From: Acidobacteriota bacterium
GTDB lineage: Bacteria; Acidobacteriota; Terriglobia; Terriglobales; Acidobacteriaceae
Direction of reading: 5' to 3'
Length of the DNA stretch: 64,000 nt
NCBI GenBank assembly: GCA_003225175.1
Contig: QIBA01000030.1
Coordinates: 1,762-65,761 of the forward strand
Shown: positions 57,027 through 64,000 of the stretch, piece after piece
How positions within the stretch are numbered: the first letter of the stretch is position 1
Layout: each line of letters opens with the position of its first letter
Notes under the pieces: model-generated
The model's database searches: none
Told to the model about the DNA's origin: nothing
The model's input: only the letters and a program-made list of their open reading frames with translations
Translations under genes and position numbers: made by a program

Positions 57027-58840
57027 GCTTGCGCATGCGGCTGCTACTGATCTTCGGCGGCATCGTCGTTATCACGGTCGCATTGGTTTCGTACGCGGTC
57101 GCAGTAGGGGCACGAAGATCATTCGAAACAGCCGACAATCAGCGGAGCACGGCAGTGACGCAACAATTCCAGCGGGAGTTTGAATTACAAGGGCAGGCTC
57201 TTGCCTTGCGAGCCGCAGCCATCGCGCGTTCACAGCCGTTGCGGAGCATGGCCCTCGCGCTGAGTGCACCCGGCGGAGACCCTGCGCCTTATGTGAATCT
57301 TGCGCCCTCGCTCGCGGCCGAGCAACAGCTCGATTTCCTGGAAGTTCTTTCGCAGGACGGAACCGTTATTTCCTCTGCGCAATGGCTTGCGCGCTTTGGC
57401 ATCCGCTTGGCTTGGATAGATGAAGTTCCAGATTGGAACCTTCAGCCTGTCTTTTTACAAAATGAGGAAACTCCTCAAGGAAGAGAACTCGCCCTTATAT
57501 CAGTCCGAGCGCTCGCCCCTGCGGACCGACGCTTTCTTATAGTGGCCGGCCAGAAGATCGACTCCAGCTTCCTGAGAAGTCTTGCACTGCCAGAGGGCAC
57601 GCGGGTTTTGTTATGGCAGCCGTCGGTCGCAGGCGGAGAGTTGGAAGACGCTTACGGAAAAGTGAGCATGCCTGGGGAATTAAAACCTATCCTCAAGGAA
57701 TCATTGCAGGAAAGAAAACCTGTAAGGCGGAGCATCCATTTAGACGACGGTGCCGATGGTGTGTACACCGCGCACGCAATTCCGTTTACTGGCCGTGACT
57801 CTAAACAACCCATTGCGATTCTGGTCGTCGCCAGCAGTCATCGCGAACTCGGGGATCTACAAAGCCGGATTCGGAATATTGGTCTGTTGGTAGCAGCGGG
57901 CGGCATCCTTTTGAGCATCATCGCCAGTGGATGGTCTGCGGCGCGCATCAGCCAGCCCATCGAAGAGCTTTCGTCGGCTGCGCAGGATGTGGCGGGGGGT
58001 AATTGGGAGCGTAAGGTCCATGCAAATTCGGCGAATAATAAGGGCGAAGTCGCGCAGCTCATTGCATCGTTCAATAAGATGACCGATGAGTTGCTTCGGC
58101 AACGTGATCGAGCTCTGCAAGCCGAACGCGTGGCAGCCTGGCGCGAACTTGCGCGCCGCCTTGCGCATGAACTTAAAAACCCGATGTTTCCCCTTCAGAT
58201 TACGATTGAGAATCTGATGAAAGCGCGGCAGCAGAACTCGCCCGAATTCGATGAAATATTCGCGGAGAGCACAGCTACCTTGCTGGCAGAACTGAGTAAT
58301 TTGAAGAAGATCGTCGGACGCTTCAGCGATTTTTCTAAGATGCCTGTACCCCAGCTGCAGCGCGTCAACATCGACCAAATCCTGGAGGAGATCGCGAAAC
58401 TATTTGCACCACAACTCGCCTCGACGGCGAAGCCGATCAAGATGGAAACCAGGCTTACCTCGGAGGACCCAAATGTCGCTGCCGACCCGGAGCTTCTGCG
58501 ACGCGCTTTTGAGAATCTGGTCTTGAACGCTATCGACGCAATGCCTGATGGCGGAACCCTGCGCATCACTACGCTGGGCTCCGCCGAGAATATGACGGTC
58601 GAAGTCTCTGATAGCGGTGCAGGATTTGACGAAGAAGAAGCCAGCCGTCTGTTCACCCCTTATTACACGACAAAGCAGCATGGCACCGGACTGGGACTTG
58701 CAATTGTGCAATCGGTAATCAGCGACCACGGAGCGAGAATCTCCGTCTCCAGCCGTCCGGGACTTGGAACGACATTCCGCATGGAATTTCAGCGCAAGCC
58801 AGCAACGCAGACCAACGATGCGGCCATGGGAAAGGCATAA
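57023..58840 (+). CDS. NtrY-like membrane histidine kinase
   Basis: A 605-residue kinase with two membrane helices (LLIFGGIVVITVALVSYAVAV and NIGLLVAAGGILLSIIASGW) around a periplasmic sensor of about 260 residues. A HAMP domain follows (SQPIEELSSAAQDVAGGNWE), then phospho-acceptor H382 in RLAHELKNPMFPLQI and an ATPase with LNAIDAMPDGG, DSGAGFDEE and HGTGLGLAIVQ. It starts within the last codons of the solute-binding protein gene and is followed after 2 bases by its NtrC-type regulator, so kinase and regulator form one system. Confidence 0.93.
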   Translation: MSLRMRLLLIFGGIVVITVALVSYAVAVGARRSFETADNQRSTAVTQQFQREFELQGQALALRAAAIARSQPLRSMALALSAPGGDPAPYVNLAPSLAAEQQLDFLEVLSQDGTVISSAQWLARFGIRLAWIDEVPDWNLQPVFLQNEETPQGRELALISVRALAPADRRFLIVAGQKIDSSFLRSLALPEGTRVLLWQPSVAGGELEDAYGKVSMPGELKPILKESLQERKPVRRSIHLDDGADGVYTAHAIPFTGRDSKQPIAILVVASSHRELGDLQSRIRNIGLLVAAGGILLSIIASGWSAARISQPIEELSSAAQDVAGGNWERKVHANSANNKGEVAQLIASFNKMTDELLRQRDRALQAERVAAWRELARRLAHELKNPMFPLQITIENLMKARQQNSPEFDEIFAESTATLLAELSNLKKIVGRFSDFSKMPVPQLQRVNIDQILEEIAKLFAPQLASTAKPIKMETRLTSEDPNVAADPELLRRAFENLVLNAIDAMPDGGTLRITTLGSAENMTVEVSDSGAGFDEEEASRLFTPYYTTKQHGTGLGLAIVQSVISDHGARISVSSRPGLGTTFRMEFQRKPATQTNDAAMGKA

Positions 58841-58842
58841 GC

Positions 58843-60213
58843 GTGACCAAGGCGCACTTGCTCATTATCGATGACGAGCCAAATACTCTGGCATCGCTCT
58901 CGCGTGCCTTCCGCCTTGCCGGGCACGAGGCGGCGGTCTGCGATCAACCCGCGCGAGCTCTCGAACTGGTCAAGAGCCAAACCTTTGATCTCATTCTGTC
59001 CGATGTCGTGATGCCCGGGAAAGACGGCATAGCGCTGCTGGAGGAGATCAAGACGCTGGGCGTCACCACGCCGGTAGTCATGATGTCCGGGCAGGCGCAC
59101 GTGCAGATGGCAGTGCGCGCAACCAAGGTGGGCGCAATCGATTTTCTGGAGAAGCCTATCTCCACAGACAAGCTCCTGCTGACGCTCGACAATGCCATGA
59201 GGCTCACGCGTCTCGAGCGGGAGAACCGCGAGCTCCGCGGAACGCTGGGCAAGCATGAACTGGTATGGCGTGGAGAGGTGATGTCGCGCCTCATGGCACA
59301 GATTGAACGCGTGGCGGCCAGCGAGACGCGCGTTTGCATCTTGGGAGAGACGGGAACCGGCAAAGAGCTGGTGGCGCGCACGCTCCATCAGAAGAGTCCG
59401 CGCGCTGGACAGCCGTTTGTTACGCTCAATTGCGCCGCAGTCCCCGCCGAATTAATCGAGAGTGAACTCTTTGGACATGAAAAGGGGGCGTTCACCGGAG
59501 CCGCAGCACGTCATCTTGGGAAATTCGAGCAGGCAAACGGGGGCACACTCTTTCTCGATGAGATCGGCGACATGCCTCTGGCAATGCAGGCGAAGCTTCT
59601 GCGCGGTCTCGAAGAAGGAGAGGTAGAGCGAATCGGCGGCAGTGGCACGGTTAAGGTGGACGTGCGAGTAATCGTCGCGACTCATCGCGACTTGACCGAG
59701 CAGGTACGCGAAGGCAAGTTCCGCCAAGATTTATTTCATCGCATCTATGTTTTCCCGATCACCCTGCCGCCATTGCGCGAACGGCGTGACGACATTCCCG
59801 TTCTGATCGAACATTTTCAAAAACAGATCGCTCGCCAGAACAATTGGAAAGCTACCGAATTTACCGCCGATGCTATCGCTGAGTTGCAAAAATACTCATG
59901 GCCCGGAAATGTCCGCGAGCTGCGCAACATGATTGAACGCCTACTTTTGCTGGCGACGAACAACGTCGTGGATCAATCGATCGTGCGAGTGGCATTGCCG
60001 TCCAACTCGAGTATGCCTGCCGCTTCCATTCCCGATGGTCAGGGAACCTTGGCACAGCGCATGGATCAGGTCGAGAGAAAGATCATCCTGGCAGAACTGG
60101 ATCGTCAGCAACATCACATCACCAACACATCCAAAGCACTTGGCGTGGAGCGCAGTCATCTTTATAAGAAGTGTCAGCAATTGGGAATTGATCTAGTAAA
60201 AAAGGCGCGCTAG
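58843..60213 (+). CDS. Sigma-54-dependent NtrC-family response regulator
   Basis: A 456-residue activator with GTG start. Receiver domain with phospho-site D54 (ILSDVVMPGKDG). The AAA+ domain has Walker A LGETGTGKE, sigma-54 contact GAFTGA, Walker B GGTLFLDEIGDM and an R-finger region LRERRDDIPVLIEHF. A C-terminal Fis-type helix-turn-helix (ALGVERSHLYKKCQQLGI) ends it. It activates sigma-54 promoters when phosphorylated by the upstream kinase. All motifs are intact. Confidence 0.95.
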   Translation: MTKAHLLIIDDEPNTLASLSRAFRLAGHEAAVCDQPARALELVKSQTFDLILSDVVMPGKDGIALLEEIKTLGVTTPVVMMSGQAHVQMAVRATKVGAIDFLEKPISTDKLLLTLDNAMRLTRLERENRELRGTLGKHELVWRGEVMSRLMAQIERVAASETRVCILGETGTGKELVARTLHQKSPRAGQPFVTLNCAAVPAELIESELFGHEKGAFTGAAARHLGKFEQANGGTLFLDEIGDMPLAMQAKLLRGLEEGEVERIGGSGTVKVDVRVIVATHRDLTEQVREGKFRQDLFHRIYVFPITLPPLRERRDDIPVLIEHFQKQIARQNNWKATEFTADAIAELQKYSWPGNVRELRNMIERLLLLATNNVVDQSIVRVALPSNSSMPAASIPDGQGTLAQRMDQVERKIILAELDRQQHHITNTSKALGVERSHLYKKCQQLGIDLVKKAR

Positions 60214-60342
60214 AGACGCAGCATGCTGCGCCTTTACCATAAGGCATGTAATCATCCACATGAGGACCAGATTGAACCAAACCAGCAACTAACCAGTAAT
60301 CACAATTTCATGAGCCGCCCTAAGTCCGGTGCTATGTTGTAG

Positions 60343-61629
60343 TTGCTCTGTGCGACATCCGTTACTTCGTCTGTGGTGGATCAAAATTCGAAATTCTTCC
60401 GCCTCTTTGCCGTCCTGAGGACGATCGCCGAGGTGGGGCCTGTGGCAACGGCCGACCACGAATTCTCGGATGCCGCCCGGCAGATTCTCGAGCGCATCCT
60501 GGGTGCTTTTGAGGCTGATCAAGGCGCACTCCTGCTTCTAGATAGCGCCGCTTCCAAGCTTACCTGTGTAGCTTCGACTGGATTCCCTGGCCTAACCGCT
60601 CATTGTGTGCTCCCCCTGGTCGGTGTTTCGCAGCATCATTGGAATCAGACGCGAGCACCGCGCCTTACGAACCGGCAGCAGGATATACAAGAGCTTTTTG
60701 GCTCTTCGCAAACTCCTTTCCTCAACGCGATCAAATGCTTCGCGCCGCTGCGCGTGAATACCGGCCCGATTGGCGCTTTGGTGCTCGGTGGGCGGCAGGG
60801 TCAAGAAACCTATGGGATCGTCGATCTCGAAGCACTGGAGATGCTGTCGTCGCACGTGGCACTGGTACTGCACAATCACTCATTGGCGGAATCGCTGCGT
60901 CATCAGATCGCTGACAATCTGCGGCTCCTCAGCTCACTTCATCATTCCTATGACGATGCGCTTGAGGCGTTCGCAACGACCATTGACTCGAAAGATACTT
61001 ATCTGCGCGGACATTCGGTGCACGTAGCGCGCTTTTCCGCCGGCATCGCAACCACTCTAGGCATGAGTGAAGAAGAAGTCGCAGGAATTCGCGCGGCTGC
61101 GCACCTGCACGATATCGGCAAGGTAACTGTAGATAAGCAGTTTTTCGCTAAGGCCTCCACCCTGCGTCCGGAAGAGTTTCGCGCCATCGCGGACCATACC
61201 GTAATGGGCCACCAGATCGTCTCCTCGGCCCGCTTTCCCTGGCCGCAGGTGCCTGAGGTAGTCCGCTGGCACCACGAACGTGCCGACGGCTCCGGATATC
61301 CCGACCGCCTGCATAACGACGAGCTTCCGCTTTCGGTACGTATCGTTGCGGTAGGCGATACGTTTGACGCCATGACGAGCGATCGTCCCTATCGTCAGTC
61401 GAATTCTGTAATGAGTGTTTGTCATGAACTGGTAAGGCTGTCGCCTTCGAAGTTCGATTCGAGCGTGGTCCAGGCTCTATTAGTGCATTTGCGGCGCGAT
61501 TTGGAAAACAAGAGCGCCACGCGATTGCTGCCGCAGCAGAAGACGACGCAGATCACCGTCGCGGACATCGATAGGCTTTCTTGCGACCTAGTAGGACGGC
61601 TTACTGGGCACCGAGTGTATTCCGCGTGA
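60343..61629 (+). CDS. GAF and HD-GYP domain protein (probable c-di-GMP phosphodiesterase)
   Basis: A 428-residue cytoplasmic protein. A GAF domain at about 35-190 (LERILGAFEADQGALLLLDSAA, ending ALVLGGRQGQETYGIVD) is followed by an HD-GYP domain: RGHSVHVARFSAGIA, AHLHDIGKVTVD (HD), HTVMGHQIV, WHHERADGSGYPD (GYP) and VGDTFDAMTSDRPYR. All catalytic residues for c-di-GMP hydrolysis are present. The start is uncertain; TTG 60343 or GTG 60373/60376 are possible and none has a good ribosome binding site. It follows the NtrC-type regulator gene by 129 bases. Confidence 0.92.
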   Translation: MLCATSVTSSVVDQNSKFFRLFAVLRTIAEVGPVATADHEFSDAARQILERILGAFEADQGALLLLDSAASKLTCVASTGFPGLTAHCVLPLVGVSQHHWNQTRAPRLTNRQQDIQELFGSSQTPFLNAIKCFAPLRVNTGPIGALVLGGRQGQETYGIVDLEALEMLSSHVALVLHNHSLAESLRHQIADNLRLLSSLHHSYDDALEAFATTIDSKDTYLRGHSVHVARFSAGIATTLGMSEEEVAGIRAAAHLHDIGKVTVDKQFFAKASTLRPEEFRAIADHTVMGHQIVSSARFPWPQVPEVVRWHHERADGSGYPDRLHNDELPLSVRIVAVGDTFDAMTSDRPYRQSNSVMSVCHELVRLSPSKFDSSVVQALLVHLRRDLENKSATRLLPQQKTTQITVADIDRLSCDLVGRLTGHRVYSA

Positions 61630-61701
61630 AAATCTGCATTTCCTGTTTTCAGCGATTGAGTTTGAGAAGAAAGATCGACCGCGAATCGGGGAACTCGCAC
61701 C

Positions 61702-62940
61702 TTGTACTCAATTGAAGAGATTTGCGATGCGATGATCACTGCAGGATCAGCCGCTGCTCTTTGCCGTACCGAGCAGGACTTTCTCCTCTGCGCCTTACAG
61801 ACAGCCGGAGAATTGCTCGAAGTAAGTTGCGTCGTCTTCTATCCCGCAGCTGGACCTCCATGCGGACATATCGGTACGTTGCGCGTAAACGAGCGCGCCG
61901 GCAGTGACCTTGAGACTCCCGAACACCTGCCTGCGTCATTTAGTGATTACCTGCGCCGGCAACCGCGCCGCATTATCGTCTCCGGCGACTGGGATTCGCT
62001 GAGAACGCTTCTACCCTCATTCGATTTTTCCTGCTGCGCCTCGCTCTGGATTTCGCTCGGTAACGAAGATCAAGTCTTTGGCACGCTGGCGTTATTCGAT
62101 CACGAATCGCGCCGCTTCGACCGCACTCAGCAGAAGATCTCTGAACTTATTGCGCACCTAATCCGCTTGGGTCTGGAATCTCAAGCAGGCCGACAGACAC
62201 TGCAAAGCAGTGAAGCCTCCAACTATCAGGAATTTGCAAATCTCGTCGGCGGCGTGGCACGTGATCTCATTAATCCGCTCACCGCGATCTTCGGCTACAT
62301 TGAGCTGCTGAAAGCGGAAACTGTGGAACCGCGCTCCGCGCATCTAGTCACGCGCATGGAAGAGCAGATCGAGAAAGCTCGAAAAGTGATCGCGGCCTTC
62401 TCGAGCGGCTCGGAGATAAAGAAGCTGCGTGGAGGAGAAGGTGTGAGCGTCCCACGAGCGGAGCTGGAGCGGCCGGTTACGCCGATAAAGTCGAAACCGG
62501 AGACCGATACATCAGCCTGGCAATCGATTCCACCTGAGGATAATGCAGGTACGCGCATACTCCTCGTTCAGCGCAGTGAAGCGGTACTCGAGTTCCAAAG
62601 GTCAGTTCTCAGTGCTCTCGGCGCAGAGGTGATCCCCGCCCTTTCAGCCAACGATGCCCTTGATCATCTTCGCACTTCGAAGATGGATGCCATCATCCTC
62701 GACGATGAACTTGAAGAACCTCTTTCCAGCAAGCGCCTCGTCTGGTGGGTACGTGAAAATCGGCCCGAGCTCGCCGAGCGAATGCTGCTCACAGTTTCGC
62801 GAAGGCCAAGCCGCGAAACGCGCGAGATCCTCGAAATCGCGATGCTCCCACACGTAACCAAGCCGCTCGAAGTCCTGGAACTTTATTCGCGCGCCCAGCA
62901 GGTATTGCAAGCGGGAAAGAACCCGCATCTGCTCCAATAG
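61702..62940 (+). CDS. GAF - pseudo-histidine-kinase - receiver-like protein
   Basis: A 412-residue soluble protein. A GAF-like domain (residues about 10-165) is followed by a segment clearly related to histidine-kinase dimerisation domains (FANLVGGVARDLINPLTAIFGY) in which the phospho-accepting His is replaced by Arg 187 (ARDLINPL for AHELNNPL). There is no ATPase domain. A receiver-like domain ends it (RILLVQRSEAVLEF, IILDDELEE, LEIAMLPHVTKPLEVLEL), with the phospho-Asp site present but the acidic pocket changed to QRS. It probably works as a binding or scaffold protein. The start is TTG with GGGGAA about 9 bases upstream. Confidence 0.8.
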   Translation: MYSIEEICDAMITAGSAAALCRTEQDFLLCALQTAGELLEVSCVVFYPAAGPPCGHIGTLRVNERAGSDLETPEHLPASFSDYLRRQPRRIIVSGDWDSLRTLLPSFDFSCCASLWISLGNEDQVFGTLALFDHESRRFDRTQQKISELIAHLIRLGLESQAGRQTLQSSEASNYQEFANLVGGVARDLINPLTAIFGYIELLKAETVEPRSAHLVTRMEEQIEKARKVIAAFSSGSEIKKLRGGEGVSVPRAELERPVTPIKSKPETDTSAWQSIPPEDNAGTRILLVQRSEAVLEFQRSVLSALGAEVIPALSANDALDHLRTSKMDAIILDDELEEPLSSKRLVWWVRENRPELAERMLLTVSRRPSRETREILEIAMLPHVTKPLEVLELYSRAQQVLQAGKNPHLLQ

Positions 62941-62969
62941 GAGCAGCCACACTGCCCTTAAGTGGAAGC

Positions 62970-64000
62970 TCAGGCAAGTGACGCTACTCTCGCTCCGGAA
63001 TGCGCCACGAGCCCTAGGACCTTCTGCCTCCAGATAAACACTAACAAAGTACCGATGATCGCCAGCGACACGGCCAGGCCGACCCAGACCCCAACGGCAC
63101 CAAATCCAAGTACGAATCCCAGGTAATATGCAAGCGGCAAACCGATCACCCAATATGCGATGAACGAACTGAACATCGGAATGCGTGTCTCGCCCGCTCC
63201 GCGAAGCGCGCCCGTAGCAACGGTCTGTAATCCGTCGAACAACTGAAAGGCGGCTGCGACTAAGAGGAGCATCACACCAATGCGCATAACTTGCGGGTCA
63301 GGCGTGAAAGCACGCACGATCAACCGCGGGGCGAAGACGAGCACGAGCGCTGCGACGGTCATGAATCCCGCTCCCATCGAGAGCGCTGCCCACCCTGCAC
63401 GTCCGGCGGCTACGGGATCGCGACGTCCAAGGGCTTGCCCCACCCGCACGGCTGCGGCTGAACAGATTCCCAGCGGTACCATGTAAGTGAGACTGGCGCA
63501 GTTCAGCGCAATCTGATGCGCAGCAACCGAGGCGGCATCGAGCCGCGCGATTAGCGCGGTCGCCGCAGTAAAGACGCCGATCTCGAAGAACATCTGCACA
63601 GCCATCGGCAATCCGATCCGTACCAGCTCACGAATTCGTACGAAATCGGGACGCAGGGGACGATCCAGCAGCGGCAGCTTATGCCTGCGGTGCTGCCAGA
63701 CTACAACGGCGAACAACACCGTGGCCATATAGGTACGCGAAATACAAGTGGACCATCCTGAGCCCGCGACGCCAAACACAGGCGAACCAAGATGTCCGTA
63801 GATCAAAATCCAGTCTCCAATAAGGTTCACAACATTGGCGGAAATGAGGGCGAACGTCACCGGCTTCACCAGATCCACAGCCTGGAGATAGCGGCGGAAG
63901 GCGAAGTACAGCAGCATGGGCAGAGTGCTCCAGTTCATCGCCCGCAAGAAGGGCAACGCCTGCGCAAGCACTTCCGGATTCACTCCTATTTCGGGAAGCA
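62970..64000 (-). CDS. MATE family efflux transporter, partial (N-terminus beyond right edge)
   Basis: The frame is open through the right edge (the GTG at 63983 is internal), so the N-terminal part is missing. What is seen is a multi-helix MatE/NorM-type antiporter: RAMNWSTLPMLLYFAFRRYLQ, NVVNLIGDWILIYG, VRIGLPMAVQMFFEIGVFTA, LGRRDPVAAGRAGWAALSMG and GALRGAGETRIPMF, the last a characteristic MATE loop. It exports drugs or metabolites using Na or H gradients. It is convergent with the pseudo-kinase gene, with a 29-base gap. Confidence 0.93.
   Translation of the reverse strand, partial: LPEIGVNPEVLAQALPFLRAMNWSTLPMLLYFAFRRYLQAVDLVKPVTFALISANVVNLIGDWILIYGHLGSPVFGVAGSGWSTCISRTYMATVLFAVVVWQHRRHKLPLLDRPLRPDFVRIRELVRIGLPMAVQMFFEIGVFTAATALIARLDAASVAAHQIALNCASLTYMVPLGICSAAAVRVGQALGRRDPVAAGRAGWAALSMGAGFMTVAALVLVFAPRLIVRAFTPDPQVMRIGVMLLLVAAAFQLFDGLQTVATGALRGAGETRIPMFSSFIAYWVIGLPLAYYLGFVLGFGAVGVWVGLAVSLAIIGTLLVFIWRQKVLGLVAHSGARVASLA

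Overview
The window looks like a piece of chromosome from an Acidobacteriota bacterium (Terriglobia or Koribacter-like). This is inferred from the gene mix: a Ser/Thr kinase fused to a TolB-like domain and TPRs, a DUF3857/transglutaminase/TPR exoprotein, an 'ADOP' type MacB/FtsX permease, lipoprotein beta-propellers, paired M16 proteases, many secreted hypothetical proteins, moderately high GC, and intergenic palindromic repeats. I see no rRNA, tRNA, CRISPR array, prophage or intact insertion sequence. Most of the window is chromosomal core sequence, with small accessory patches (two toxin-antitoxin pairs, one truncated gene and one frameshifted gene).

Layout. 1-5.1 kb: a partial ATP-grasp-like gene running off the left edge, a lipoprotein phosphoesterase and a membrane Ser/Thr kinase. 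5.1-5.9 kb: an RHH/PIN toxin-antitoxin pair. 6.1-8.4 kb: an ECF sigma factor, a one-TM partner and a secreted protein. 8.5-11.8 kb: the large DUF3857/transglutaminase/TPR protein. 12.0-13.5 kb: VapBC next to a truncated CocE-type hydrolase. 13.7-20.1 kb: a polytopic histidine kinase, then mutS2-selB. 20.3-26.1 kb: a beta-propeller lipoprotein, an M28 glutamate carboxypeptidase-like protease and hypothetical proteins. 26.2-31.6 kb: thiC, then a cytochrome c maturation cluster ccmE-ccmA-ccmB-(mddA-like)-ccmC-ccmD, in which CcmE has Cys in place of the haem-binding His. 31.7-34.6 kb: an active/inactive M16 protease pair. 34.8-38.8 kb: a secreted protein with kinase-like motifs, and a phospholipase D-like / secreted / metallophosphatase operon. 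39.1-41.6 kb: an ADOP permease with a good sigma-54-like promoter. 41.7-47.3 kb: manA, manC, a phosphohexomutase and a CAAX-type M48 protease (GDP-mannose supply). 47.5-50.4 kb: P5C dehydrogenase and glyA. 50.6-54.1 kb: a frameshifted SnoaL/DUF4440-like gene, a LolA-like protein and an Ig/propeller lipoprotein. 54.5-62.9 kb: a signalling run (secreted protein, family-5 solute-binding protein, histidine kinase, NtrC-type regulator, GAF-HD-GYP protein, pseudo-kinase/receiver fusion). The right edge cuts a MATE transporter.

The observations most worth following are: the CXXXY-type CcmE with an embedded methanethiol methyltransferase-like gene; the secreted kinase-like protein; the solute-binding protein encoded with a two-component system and no transporter; the pseudo-histidine-kinase/receiver protein; and several unrelated families of nested intergenic palindromes.
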